Below, one piece after another: positions 11,394 to 23,432 of a stretch of 64,000 nucleotides of DNA. Each line of letters begins with the position of its first letter. Position 1 is the first letter of the stretch. The stretch covers positions 186,001 through 250,000 of the forward strand of contig JASANH010000965.1 of the NCBI GenBank assembly GCA_030248295.1, written 5' to 3'. Source of the DNA: Mesodorylaimus sp. YZB2_4. Its lineage: Eukaryota; Nematoda; Enoplea; Dorylaimida; Dorylaimidae. A program made the position numbers and the translations under genes. Under the pieces are notes generated by a model. The model had not been told where the DNA came from. It saw nothing but the letters and a program-made list of their open reading frames with translations, and ran no database searches.

Positions 11394-14300
11394 ATGCCAT
11401 CGTGCAAGACCATACTTATTATAACCTTGGTTTTTATTACCTTGATTGCCGTGGCTATTGTGGTCTTACTAGCCTTATATTTGGCACGCATTAGTGAAAA
11501 ACATAAGACTAGCCCAGCGACTCCAGGGACAACCATCAGTACAACAACATTTACTACGAGTACAGGTACGGCCACTCCTCTGATCGTGAGTACGACAACC
11601 TTTTCAGTACCACCTGGATGGCAGGCCGTATCAGAGATATTCTCAGCAAGTGTGGATCGTACGCAAGACCCGTGCCACGATTTTTATGCATACGCTTGTA
11701 ACAATTATATAGCCGTTCATGGGAACGATGCAAATTGGTTCACAGAAGTTCAAGCGCAGACCAACTCAGAGGCCATAGCGGCTATTCTTGCCATCGACGA
11801 CTCATCAGGGAGCAAAACGGATCAAACATTGAAATCACTAAAAACACTGTTCGTAGGCTGCGAGAAAGGTCTCAATAGTACGACAGAAAGAGCAGAGAAG
11901 ATCCATGAAATGCTAAGTGATTTTGGTGGATGGCCCATCTTAAATTCTGCTTGGAACTGGACCAATGTACCGAGGCGATTTCAAGATTTTGCCTATACCA
12001 TAGGGTGGCTATTTACCAGATACCAATTACCAACTTTGTTGGTTCCTGATTCGCGGACTGACCAGCATGGAATTCATCATCTTCAAGTGTCGGGTCCTGC
12101 TGTGACCATCGACACATGCGTTCAGAACACTTCCGACCCCATTTGGTCTAATCTAAGAGCTCTTATGGTACAAGTCAGCACAAAATTAGCTGCTGCCTTA
12201 AATGTGAGTGTGGACGAAAAATCTTTAAACGAAGATGTAGACGATATGGTGGCGATAGAGCAAGCACTGTGCCAGATCTCAACTGAAGAAGCTCCGAGTC
12301 TCGTCTCTGCGCAACAGGCTGATTTGAGGTGGGCGAACATTAGTTGGGACAGTTACTTTCAGGCCTTGCTGCTCGATATGTACGGATACGAAGTAAGATT
12401 GATCCGCTCAGAAGGGGATAAAGGGTCTCGCTGTTCACAGCTGCCCAAGTAATTCCTCATAAAAAGGTCTTTGTGGGGACCAACCCAGTCACTGTCTAAC
12501 CCCCCCCCCCCCCGCCCAATAGGCCATGGCGGGTGGGAGAGAGTAATCGACTCTCTTCTCTGGCTGGGAGACGTCCGCCTCTCGGGTTGATCTCTGGTCG
12601 AGAAAGGTCCGTGGACTGCGTGGGGTAGTTCCTGTGGCTTGAGCAATCCTCTGGTCAGCCCTAGTCTATTCGAGGGCGAGCCAAGGATTTCAACAGTTTT
12701 CCTCGCTGTGTAACCCTCGTGCCTGGTAGGCCATGGCGAGTGGGAGAGAGTAATCGATACTCTCCCCTGGCTGGGAGACGTCAACCCCTCGGGTTGATGT
12801 TTCAGTCGTAGGTATAGTCGCAAGACTACCCTGCTCCAGTCGGAGTTTTTGTCCCGCCGACTTCGGTTGGTCGCCTCCCTCCTACGCCTACCAGGCTTGG
12901 TTACAGCCGCCTCCGCGCGGAACACATATTTATCGTGTATGTGGACATCGTGGACCCAGAGCTCGACAGTAATCACCTCGACGGCGGCCTGGCTTGCAGT
13001 CAGCAAAGGCCTATGGTCTTAAAAACCGGTCTTGATCGGTGGTGGTGGAACCTTAGATGAGCCAAAGCCAAACCACTGCACCAACACAACCTGAAACTAT
13101 GATTAGATGATTTATGTGACTGATGGGAAACTGGGCCTCAAATCTCTTGTTTCGAGTCCCTCTCATTCCACTAGGACCATGCAAATAATTAACCTTTCCC
13201 AGTATTCACCCTTGGAAAGCCTGTTCCTCGTTTTAGGATATCTTATCCCAAGTCCAGAGCAGCTTCTACATCCAAAGCACAGTCTACGTCGACGGACTCG
13301 ATCAATCCGTATTCCCCGAGTACACATCCAATGAGCGTAACATGCGTGCTTTTCAAAACTATCTTCTCTGGCGCCTGGTCCTGGAATACGTGCAGTACGT
13401 ACGCCCTCTTGTTCAACCCGAACTGGACCATTTAGTCAGAGCTATTCGATTCCGCAAACGGATATACCGTAAACACGGCATTGGTGTGGGCATATACGGG
13501 TCTGGTCGAAGACACTTAAATCGCGAATACGCCATGTCCGACGAAGTGTGCCTGGAAATGGCCAATGACGCGGCCACATTCGCGGTCGGACGAGCCTATG
13601 TGGACTACAAGTTTGGATCGGAGGCGCTGGAAATCAGGAAACAAGTATTGGATAATACGAACGCAGTAAAAGCAGAATTTCGAAATATGCTTCGTAACTT
13701 GTCCTGGATGGATGAACAGTCGATGCAAAATGCTGTTGAAAAAGTCGACTACATGATCGTGAATGCTGTAAATCAAGAGTTCGCATTCGATGATCAGAAA
13801 CTGGATCAATATTACGCCTTTATGAATAGGATATTCCTCGATCCTAATTATGCGGACGTGTACGACATGGCCATCGCTGTACAGCAGTATCAATTCGGTT
13901 CAAAATTACGGGAAATTGGCCAAAATGGCAGCATCGACAGATGGAGTTGGGGTGAAGATGACTACAGTATTGGTCCATTGACAGTCAACGCGTGGTACCT
14001 GCTTAATCGAAATTCCATCACTGTCCCGGCTGCCATACTGCAAAGTCCGTTTTACCGTCACGACTTTCCATATTCAGTCAATTTCGGTGCCTTGGGTGCA
14101 ATACTTGGACACGAATTAACACACGGGTTCGATGGCCGTGGGCAGCAATACGACAAGTACGGCATCGATGGTGACCCTTGGATCAGTTGGGACTCGTCGC
14201 GTCAGTTCAACGTCATGGCTAAATGCGTCGATGAACAATACTCTCAATTCTGCTACAATATTACGGGCCAGGAGATTTGCCTGAACGCGGCGAACACGGA

Positions 14301-14616
14301 AGAAGAAAACTTAGCTGATAATGGAGGCATGAGGGCAGCTTTTGGGGCCTATATGGCCACCAGACCAGCCAACGAACCACCCATTCCTGGATTCGAGGAT
14401 CTAAGCCAAGAACAGATATTTTTCTTAGCTTATGCAGAGCAATGGTGCGAACGACTATCACTGCCCATGCTCGTGCAGCAATTAGTTTATGGCTCCCATA
14501 GTCCTAATCGAGACAGGGTCATTGGAACTTTACAGAATTTTCCAGCTTTTGGTGAGGCGTGGAAGTGCAAGAAAGGCGACTTCATGTATCCCACTAATTC
14601 CTGTGTTGTGTGGTGA
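11394..14616 (+). CDS. M13 (neprilysin/ECE-like) zinc metallopeptidase
   Basis: Type II membrane ectopeptidase that cleaves small peptides outside the cell. Exons 11394-12392 and 13258-14616 give 785 aa, close to the roughly 750 usual for neprilysin. The start is the ATG at 11394; an upstream GTG-begun reading is not a start. Residues 5-30 form the signal anchor (ILIITLVFITLIAVAIVVLL), followed by a Thr/Ser-rich stalk. Conserved features in order: the N-terminal M13 block RTQDPCHDFYAYAC; the substrate-binding loop VNAWY; the zinc motif HELTH, giving two His ligands and the catalytic Glu; the third ligand in EENLADNGG; and the C-terminal CVVW, matching the family's CxxW end. All catalytic residues are present, so it should be active. 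The one intron (865 bp) is swollen by MITE copies. No exact subfamily can be named. Confidence 0.95.
12519..12605 (-). mobile_element. Truncated GTAACC-type MITE
   Basis: This stretch repeats the GGCCATGGCG, GAGAGAGTAATCGA and CTGGCTGGGAGACGT segments of the complete copy that begins about 105 bp downstream, but has lost its right half. It is preceded by a run of C residues near 12500. It lies in the M13 peptidase intron. Confidence 0.65.
12710..12904 (-). mobile_element. GTAACC-type MITE, complete copy
   Basis: Its termini are GTAACCCTCGTGCCTGGTAG and the complement of GTAACCAAGCCTGGTAGGCG. Across its whole length it is the near-identical reverse of 5066-5260, which implies recent spread. 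It lies in the M13 peptidase intron. Confidence 0.87.
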
Positions 14617-14867
14617 CGTTTAATGGTATATCGGCACATACAAATAGCCTCGCTTGGATTGTCTGCTCAGTTTTTGCCAACACCAAACACGGCTATGCGC
14701 ACTTGAGGGTGAAGGGACACAATACACGAAATGATTCGCTTTGCTCAGGATGCAGTCGAAATCGACACATGCGGGAGGAAGACGGATTCTGTCTGATACT
14801 AATGCGATTGTTCCTTATCATTAGCTATGTAGCTCGACCCTGTTAATCGAACTGATTTTTAAAACAT

Positions 14868-15284
14868 TTTTGTGGGTCGAAGCCCATTTTGTTTATAGAC
14901 GGCCAGCAGTCAAACCTTCTAAGCAGGGCTGTGCGGAGACAGCACACACAGCAGCTTCCCTCTGCGTGTCTCCACTAGGAGCATCTCCACACGAAGGCAT
15001 CCAGGACTGGTCACCGGCTTCCGAGGACGATGGCGGGCGGGCTTTGAACCCTGTCGGCGTTGGACAGCCGAGATTGTCCACTCGTTTGGCGTCCATCTCT
15101 CCACTCGGAGCACCTCGGCGGTACCGGGTGACCCACCCACGGACTGGCGTGCGAGGTCAGCGAGGGTTTATGGTTCGCAAACCGACCTCCATCACCGGGG
15201 ATCGAACCCGGGACGAGTCCAGCCGCTAGCTCCCAAGCAATACGGAGGGACGAATGCTACACCCGCTGCACCACCGCGGCAACA
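14868..15284 (-). mobile_element. tRNA-derived SINE, about 415 bp
   Basis: Read on the minus strand it starts with GCCGCGGTGGTGCAGCGGGT (box A-like). The decayed box B is the reverse complement of GGGATCGAACCCGGGAC. The body contains the CTCCACTAGGAGCATCTCC block and ends in the TTGTGGGTCGAAGCCCATTTT-type tail. It is very close to 21408-21816. Confidence 0.88.
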
Positions 15285-15598
15285 AATTAACCGAACTGAT
15301 GCTGTTAGTTATTCCAGGACACTACATTCGATATTTTTCTACCCTGCCTCCCCCCACCCCCTGCAACCCTTGTGCAGATTGTCTGATTTGTAGTTTTCGA
15401 CTTATGAAAAGGGCCTCAATCCAGGATCACTTACAACCATCTGCACTTTTTCATTTTAATTTTTCCTTATCGGGAAACGAGAAAGGCGACCCGCAACTTA
15501 CGATTGGGCAAATTCAAAACTAAAAACGATCAGACCGCTTTCTTCCAAGATTTTTTCAAATAAAAACCTAGTACCACGAATACGATCGCTCCTCATAT

Positions 15599-15604
15599 TT
15601 TATT
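15599..15604 (-). terminator. Poly(A) signal of the SR protein gene
   Basis: AATAAA on the minus strand, 191 bp beyond the SRSF stop codon. Confidence 0.5.
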
Positions 15605-15794
15605 GGCAAAACCAGCATACACAAAGCCGTTACCTGAAAATAATATTTCCTTACTGAGCGCCAGTGCGCTTGCTTCATGAACAATCAACGAAACACATCA
15701 TGAATAATGCATGTGCCACACCCACTAACTGCAGATAAAGGTACGTGAAGGGGTAACGATGAGTTTAAAAATTGTCAACCAGACAGGTCCCGCT

Positions 15795-18011
15795 TTATTC
15801 CGAAAGTGGAGCGTCGTTCGTGTTGTCACCATTGCCATTCTTCTAAAATGTGCCATATTTCAGAATTACAACCCAAGTACACAAACAATAATCTGACTCA
15901 CCTCATCATCGTCATTCATAGATTGTGGAGAAACAGAACGCTTATCGTTGCTTTCAGAACGACGACGCTTGTCGTTGTCGTTGATCGAACGGCTACGAGA
16001 TCGACGATCCGACGGGGATTTAGATCTCTTCTTTTCCCCATCCTTGTTCTTATCATCTTCGGACTTCGATCGGCGACGATCTTTCGGCGAACCCGATTTG
16101 GAACGAGAACGAGTGCGACTAGAAAAACAAATGTTAAGCAAATACATGAAAATCAAATTAAAAAGCTGTACCTGCGAGACTTGGATCTCGAACGACTGCG
16201 ATCGCGATCACGGCGCGAGCTACGTGAACGACGTCGACGGCTGCTTTCTCTGTCCTCAAAAACTTTGATCTTTCGTCCATGCAATTCGTGTCCATCGTAC
16301 TTTTTTATTGCTGCTTTCATATCAGCCGACGATGCGAATTCCACAACACTGAAATAAGAAATAAAAAAATTCAACCAGAGAACACAATAAAAGAAGGTCA
16401 TCTTACCCTTCATTCTTATGACGCCCATGCGCATTCACGTGCACAACTTCGCCCACTTGACGAAAAAGGTCTTTCAAGTCCTGCGAAATCATGTAAGTTA
16501 TCATTAGGTCCTTATTAACCTGTCTTGGACAGGGCAAGATCGCTCAACTATGACAGAAGATGCGCTTTTCTCAGACCACACCAGTGCGATCCCTACCATG
16601 GCATGGCTCAGCGCAAGATCAATGAAGCACTGTTTTCCGCACGATAAAAACCCGCTACTCTCCAAAAACCTCGTACCCAGCAGCCATAAACGGATAAAGG
16701 AATGGACCGGATTCCAAGTGCAAGCCCACGATTTTGACCAGCCCCGCAAGAAACTCAGACAAGGAACTATCGCGTACTGCTTAGTCGCGTACGGCGCGAC
16801 GAAAAATGTTGAAATTGAGATGGCTCAAAATTGACCCTTGTCTTGGTTTGTTTGAAAATTGCGCCTGCGGTGGCTGAATATTGGATTTGGTTTGCGCTTG
16901 GATGGAAGAAGGCTGCTTGTTGACCCGAGCCGCACAGTGTTGAATCGAGCCAAGGGAAACTGATAGCTGGTGATGCGATGAGCTGAGATGAAGCTCGCAT
17001 ATTGTTCATTGTGCGGAAGCAATTATTGCACACGGTGCGAACCGCTTGAAAATAAAATAAAAACCGTATTCGCAAACAAAAACTACTAGAGTGAGCGGAA
17101 ATCCACGAGGATTAAATTTGGTCAGAATTTGGCACAAAAAACTTTGAGAAAGGCTTTAAAAGTAACAAGAAAGGGAACTCACTTGCCACGAAACTCTGCT
17201 TGATAAGTTTTCAACAACCAGGCGATAGCTTTTGCTTAAAAAAGAAAAACAAACTTTTAACTCGCAAAGCATCAAATACAGTAAATGTTTCAAAATGCTT
17301 ACCTATCGCGTCTGTCACGAGATCTGTCGCGTGAACGGGATCGGGAACGATGACGACGATGCCCGCTAGTCGGTTGGACTGGCTGTGGGCGCCAATTGTA
17401 GCGATCCCGGCCATGTGGTGTCCCCTTCGCGATTTCTACGATAAGTCTAAATAAGACACAATGGGTCAATATTGTTGAAAGATATGGTTACTAAGGATCT
17501 CGTTAACCCTCCGCCATTGCTGTCGTGAACCAATCATGATGGCACTCCACTCCCATGAGGAAGCTTACCAGCGAGCCAACTGTAGCGGTACTATAGACCT
17601 ACAGTAGGTGCTATAGACCTATACAGTCTATACAGTGCACTGTAAGCAGGCAAAGTGCATAAGCCCTCCTTTTCTGGACTCGATTCCCCTCGATATGCTT
17701 AGCAACGTAAACGCAATGAATAAACAATTACGTCACAAGCGCCAAAGCCAATCGATATCTTATAGGCCCAGGTCTACGTGCTGTTTCAAAAACCAAGCGA
17801 AATTTGGCAAAACTTACCTTTCATTCATCAGTTCCTTGCCATTCAAATCGTACACGGCGTCTTCGGCCTCCTGAAAATCTTCCATATCGACGAAGCAATA
17901 ACCATTCTTCAAGATAACTTCACGGATTCGGCCGTAACCACGGAAGAACCGTTCCACGTCGCGCTCGGTCGCCCGATAAGGCAAACGGCCAACATAAAGA
18001 CGAGTGCACAT
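15795..18011 (-). CDS. SRSF4/5/6-type serine/arginine-rich splicing factor
   Basis: Nuclear SR protein that binds exonic enhancers and recruits the spliceosome. Exons in transcript order: 17818-18011, 17303-17446, 17183-17234, 16407-16480, 16172-16348, 15902-16118, 15795-15842; 301 aa with all phases closing. RRM1 (about residues 1-70) starts MCTRLYVGRLPYRATERDVE with RNP motifs LYVGRL and GYCFVDME. A Gly/Arg/Ser linker follows. RRM2 is the pseudo-RRM type of this group: YRLVVENLSSRVSWQDLKD, the SWQDLKD heptapeptide being diagnostic. The RS domain is rich in RSRS/SRSR. The 702-bp intron between SWQ and DLKD is far longer than the other introns of the gene and is a candidate site for unproductive splicing. 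The sequence does not separate SRSF4, 5 and 6. Confidence 0.95.
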
Positions 18012-18349
18012 TTCCGCTTTGAATCAACGAAATATTCGCTCAAGCAATTTCAAAGATTGGACAAGAAATCAACAGATACAGATCGAAAAACACCACGAGA
18101 AAGAGACGAAAGGAAAACGAGCGAAAGACACCACACATGCCCATATATAGCCATAACCAGCAAACCAGAAACGCACACACTGCGGGTTTATTGCTATAAG
18201 TAGACTAATGCCTGCACATAATTTACTTATTTCAGCACGCGGTTAAGTTAAAAAATCCTGGCTGCTTTTGGCGATCACAACAAGAAAGTCAAGTCAACAA
18301 AATAGCCTCGCTCCAAAAAAATCGGGTTTCTGTATTTTAATACTTCTCA

Positions 18350-18640
18350 TTAAAACTCTCCCGAATAAAAAACCTGATGGCTGTTGGTCACTATGCTATC
18401 TCTCGTAAGCGACTCAGAAACAGGCAACTCTATGGCTATGCTTTTTCCAGCAGCTAAAGCTTGTCCATCAAATGCCACATCCAAGATTGCATACGAGGGT
18501 TGCAACTCGAATAACCATTCTGGTAATGCCGGACCTAGCCTCAACATTTTCACAGGATCTGAATCGGGCGCAATCGTGACCACTATCTTGACCATGTTCG
18601 ATGGTCGACTTCCGTCCGATGCTGAATGCACTGTTTGCAC
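18350..18640 (-). CDS. Unassigned 96-codon ORF
   Basis: An open frame lies between the SRSF start and the next gene; a likely inner start is MVKIVVTIAPDSDP. It contains PALPEWLFELQPSYAILDV and ends YSGEF. I recognise no family. An opposing frame is also open for 90 codons, so chance is possible. No intron or upstream exon was identified. Confidence 0.25.
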   Translation of the reverse strand: MQTVHSASDGSRPSNMVKIVVTIAPDSDPVKMLRLGPALPEWLFELQPSYAILDVAFDGQALAAGKSIAIELPVSESLTRDSIVTNSHQVFYSGEF

Positions 18641-18856
18641 CCTATCGTTTTGACCCCCAGAACATCAATCCTTCATCGAAAGAAATAGATTCCTCAATCC
18701 TTCGAAAATTTTTCTGAGCAATATGCTCGAGGTAATATCCAGTGCTTGCGAATCAATGGATGACTACGCATCGCCAGAGCATAACACTGGACGAAAGGAC
18801 CTCATTCGTGATTGTGCTTTCGCTGTGTTCGGTTAGCTGTCTTGATTTGAGCGCCC

Positions 18857-21069
18857 ATGTCCTACGACGATACTGGAAAACAGATCGACATGGTCATGCA
18901 GATCTGCCATCGGGCAACAGCGGCGTGAGTTTGACCGTCTCAGCTGAACAACTTCGGCTTTTTTGTGAGTGCACTGCACTGCACTAATCGTAAGCGCAAT
19001 CTTAGAGCAGCTACTACCTCAATTGCAATTCTTTTCAGACCAAACTCGACCGCCAACCTGACCAAGAGTTTCGCTATCAGGGACAACAGAGTATTGGCCA
19101 CAGTGACGGCTGGATTCGATATCACACTGCTCCTATCAACCGTGGGTGCCATCTACGAGGATGGTGTTATCACGCCGCAGAACAAGGCCTGGAACAGGAA
19201 CGGCTACGGAACCTTCTCTCAAGTGGTCCCTTACGCCACCCCCACTCAAACCAACGGTTACCGAACTGGCCTGGACGACGCTGAAGAACTGATGAGCACA
19301 TGTCAACAGGTGCTCGCTCGACGAGCGGCCTCCTGGCCTGGTGAGTTAAGCGTCTGCCTTTCACGGCAGGTGCGCAGTCACGGGCGAGTGTTCGACTCGC
19401 GGGCCGGTAAATTATTTCGTGAAAACAAGTGTCCCTTCACCCTCGAGTGCGTATAAGCGTTTGGTGATATGGTAAAACATGAATATGAACATGAACGAGC
19501 GGCTGATCAAGGCAACAATGCAACTACTCAACGCCGTCGACGGAAACCTGAATCCATCGCAAAAAAAACAGAACAATTTGGGGCCAAGTTCATAATCATG
19601 GACTAGTCATGATCTCATGTTGTTATTGCCGCCTGGTGATCAATCGATTAGCATATATTTTGTCAAGTGATTCCACGTCATCTATGAGTCGTGTGGTATG
19701 ATTCTGTGTACATATGCCTGCACGTCAAGCTATATACTGAATGTACTGTACCGTGCGTATGATGCAGCCGCCGGAAATGGCGTCATGTGACGATTTGCTC
19801 AACTTGTCACTTGCCGCACGCAAAATCAGTTGTGCGCTGGGCGGAGCCAGCGGGTCTGCAGTGTTTTCCGTTGCTCTGCTCGTCCAGACGTGAAAATGGC
19901 TTTGCGAAGAGTGGGTGCTGCGTCCTCCCCTCCAATGACTGAATTGAGTAGCTGTGTAGGGCGAGGGGGGCTGTGCTCTTGACCGTCCTAGACGACAGAT
20001 TGTTGGTTTTTCAGGCGATTGTCTCGAACGCTCTTCGTTTTCGTCCAGCCAAGAATCTAGTCAGTTTTTCATTTTCGCTAGTCTACAGTACTGTGCAATA
20101 TCGAACGGCAAACGCGATCATGGCCTTCATGCCGCAAATGCAGTCCTCGCATTCGGGTCGACGAAAGTATTCTGAGGTTAGTGAGGGGCATGGAGAGGGA
20201 GAATGTGGGACTGCATTGACTGGGTGGGACCGACCGTACCAGGTGTTTTGATACCCCGGGGTTCGAGCCGGCCCGAATGCAATGATGGGACCCATCCGAT
20301 TGACCGGGGGTCGCTCGAGAGAAGTCCATGTTGCAACTCGCAGACAATAAACTGTGGCTGGTTCCGCACGGCCTTGCTAGAAGCGCCTTCTAAGGGTGAA
20401 GGTGCAGGCCTTCTGAGCGAGACCATATGGTGGGGAGCGACACCCAGCTTCCCTCTCTGTGTCTAGTCTACACTTCGGCAGGTCCGCATGGGGGCATCCT
20501 TTTGGACAGGACACAGGCTTCCTCCTACAATGGCGGCGGATGATGGACCCCGTCGCCTTTTGGCCCATGGTCTGGCGTGCAATGTAACAGGGTTCACAAA
20601 CCTCTTCCATCGGCGTGGGTTGAAGCGCGAGCTTGGTAGCAACTGTACCTCAGTGGCTTGCTACCAAGCAAGAGCGCCAAAGCACTCTGCCAGCGGGTAC
20701 CAAGTTCCCTTCTCCGTGCTGGGCTTCTTGTTTGCTGAGATGGGCGTCTGCTTCGAGTTGCGGTCTGGTACCCGTAAATCGTTTCTATAATGTGTCCGTT
20801 CTTGATATGGTGAAGCGTGGTCTCCATTTCAGCTGTTGGAGACCTACTGTCGGGAGCAAGGTTTCGGCAGCCCGCACTTCGAACGGTCGGTCGTGTTGTT
20901 CAAGGACAACTTCGGTCGGGACGTGCAGTACTACAATTACAAGGTCACCGTGCCTGCCCTGGTCAATAATTACGGCAGTTTCCAGTGGACCAAGTTGTGG
21001 CCGACGGACTTGGAAGCTCGAGAAGCCGCTGCTCAATTCGTCTTTTTGCAATTGGGCGTGCCGATGTGA
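18857..21069 (+). CDS. Unrecognised 233-aa protein with C-terminal dsRBD-like segment
   Basis: Exons 18857-18924, 19039-19340, 20082-20176 and 20833-21069 join with closing phases at GT-AG sites. The product starts MSYDDTGKQIDMVMQICHRA. It has a middle stretch ending DDAEELMSTCQQVLARRAA and a C-terminal unit of about 80 residues: LLETYCREQGFGSPHFER, then YYNYKVTVPALV, then LEAREAAAQFVFLQLG. That order (Leu-rich first helix, a three-strand-like centre, a final helix with EAAAQ and LG) resembles a double-stranded RNA-binding domain, but the basic KKxAK patch of RNA-binding dsRBDs is replaced by LEAREAA. RNA binding is therefore uncertain. The two large introns hold repeats. I do not recognise the family; the exon chain is my inference. 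Confidence 0.55.
19345..19510 (+). repeat. Possible SINE-type repeat in intron
   Basis: A box B-like GTGTTCGACTCGC is followed by a tail containing TGATATGGTAAAACATGAAT. The tail resembles 1790-1860, suggesting a second, older dispersed repeat. Confidence 0.4.
20430..20600 (-). mobile_element. Partial SINE copy
   Basis: It shares CTTCCCTCT, GTGTCT and GGGGGCATCC blocks with the tRNA-derived SINE family. It lacks the tRNA-like head. Confidence 0.45.
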
Positions 21070-21407
21070 GACGGATGAATAGATCCTCAAAATAGCACGG
21101 TTTACATGACTTTTAAAGGTTAGCAGTGCCTCCTATGTTTTATGTGTTTAGTTTTTGTTCGCTAACACTGTTTTTAAGTTTTGTTCTTTTTTGCGTATGT
21201 AAGGTACTACTGTTATTTAGCGTTAATGGATTTTTCCATATGCAAGGATCATATAGGCGTGATTCGCGCTGCAGTGTGAGAGCACTGCAGGCTATTTGTT
21301 CCACTGACACAGCGTTGTTGCACGCGAACGTACAGGAAGGTACATAATGGTGGGCAGTTTTGCACTGTACAGTACGTGTCGCAGTGTGCAGCATGTTTTT
21401 CTTTTTT

Positions 21408-21816
21408 AATTTTTGTGGGCCGAAGCCCGTTTTTGCCTCCAGCCGGCCAGCAGTAAACCCTTCTAAGCAGTGCTGTGTGGGCACAGCAGCGTCCCTCTGC
21501 GTGTCTCCACTAGGAGCACCTCCACGCGAGGGCATTCTGAACTGCACACCGACTTCCTCGGACTATGGGGGCGGGCTTTGAACCCTGTCGGTGTTGGACA
21601 GCCGAGACTGCCTCCTCGTTTGGCTTCCATCTCTCCACTCGGAGCACCTCGGCGGTACCGGGTGAGCCAACCACAGCCTGGCGTGCAAGGTCACCGAGGG
21701 TTTATGGTTCGCAAACCGACCTCCATCACTGGGGATCGAACCCGGGACGAGTCAAACAACTCACTCCCAAGCAATACGGGGAGACGAATGTCGAACCGCT
21801 GCACCACCATGGTCGC
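21408..21816 (-). mobile_element. tRNA-derived SINE, about 410 bp
   Basis: The best copy of the family in the window together with 14868-15284. Its tail, TTTTGTGGGCCGAAGCCCGT, is at the left. CTCCACTAGGAGCACCTCC lies in the body. A tRNA-like head is at the right, with the complement of box B in GGGATCGAACCCGGGAC and box A near the right end. Confidence 0.88.
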
Positions 21817-23432
21817 TTTTTTCGCACTTCGAGCCAGTATTGCTCCCACTGTAAATCTCACCCGCTCGCGTCAGTGTAAATCACAAATTGTTTGCGGAAA
21901 ACTGGGCACGCCAGTTTTTTTTTTGATCCAGGATTTGAATATGGTGCATTTTTCAAACAGAGACCTAGCGATCTATGGAAAATTTTGAATAACACGCCTG
22001 TAAAAGGGGCACAGACCTATGAACCTTGGTGGTGCCGTCTTTGGGTCGGCATGTCTCGCACAGCTTTGACCTTGCTTTCGTCTAGTTTTATACCAGATGA
22101 GGAGACGACCTAGCCAAGACAAGACGGCCACCGTCTGATGATCTCATGATCGTGAGGTGTCTTGAATCGTGCGTCTATGCCTCTTCACTTGTGTCGTGTC
22201 GTGAGCTGTCGGCCGAATGTGCGCGTGAAATGATGTTGCCGCCACCTTGAACGCGTTAAGTGGTGTCTCATTCGATAAATTAAATTCTTTCAGGTTCATC
22301 TCGCAGTGCCCGTGAATTACTAATCTTCGAGGTCGATTTTGTTGCATTCGGTAACAGAATACTGTACTGTAGGCGCTAAGAAGGAATGCTGGGGCCAGAA
22401 CCGGACATGCTCCGTGACGACCGAATATCGATAAGGTGTCTGGATATTTCAATGAGCTAAGCAGCATGCGCTTGTCTTTAGAGGATACGGAGAGCGGAAG
22501 GGAGTGTCAGAGTCCAGTTTTCTCGCGTTTGATCTTCACAGCGCTGACTGCCAAACATAGGAAAAAGGAAGACGGTAATGATGCTCTTCCGCTCCCTGAA
22601 ACGATAAAGAAATTAGGGCGCGGAAGGGTTCTTTCGAGTTCGACAGGGCCGATTTTGTTAGTGCCACGCGCCACGAGCACATCCCATTGACGATGAGACA
22701 CAAAATTTTCGCCTGGCATTTGGAAATAAGGGTCAAAGTTCACTTTGCTGATACTACCACAAGATTATAAATAAGTACCCTATGATGTAAGCTTCCCAGC
22801 TGCACACCCCGTATTTTCAAATTAGTATGCTACGTATAAGCTTCCACGAATAGCAAGCACTGTCTTTCTGCTTCGTAATCTTGGCCTCGTCGAAGTTATT
22901 CATAGGTTTTCATTAGAAATATCTTATGTATTATTTCTTCTTGTTCTCTCCTTTTGGATGTAATCTCGTTTCTGAACACTGAACACCTATTATAGCCTGC
23001 TAATGCTCTAACGAGTATCCCTAACAGGGGCGCCTTTGGCCTTTGGGCTTGAGCACCTCGCATCGCATCGAATCAAAAAGAGGCTTGGCGGGAGTTTCCA
23101 TACGATCCAACCGGGATCAGATTTTGGTTTCTTACGTCAATGCAGGATTGGGTCTGGCCACGATCCACTCACCGCACGCGATTCGTGTTCGGGCTAGGCA
23201 CCATGACCTTCTACGGAGTAGCGTGCGTGCCAAAGCATATTACTATTATGAGCAAAAAAGATGACAAGCATGAGCAAGATATACAGTAGAAACGCAGGGG
23301 TGTTGCTGTGGTCGTCAGTCGATAGAGTGCACAATAGTGAACACAATACCGTCTATAATACAATAGGCGAGCACAAAACGTAAAAATAGCAGCAAAACGA
23401 TTTAGACGTTCAAAGCAGAAATGTCACAGCTT
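21817..23432. other. Intergenic, no gene recognised
   Basis: Opposed ORFs of about 80 codons at 22436-22743 lie on both strands without recognisable motifs. A poly-T run is near 21920. Nothing else can be supported. Confidence 0.5.

Noticed and set aside
18384..18653. Plus-strand 89-codon ORF
   Set aside because: Low-complexity reading opposite an ORF of similar length, with no splice context.
22436..22743. Small gene on either strand
   Set aside because: ORFs of about 80 codons on both strands overlap. Neither has motifs, partners or a clear start context.
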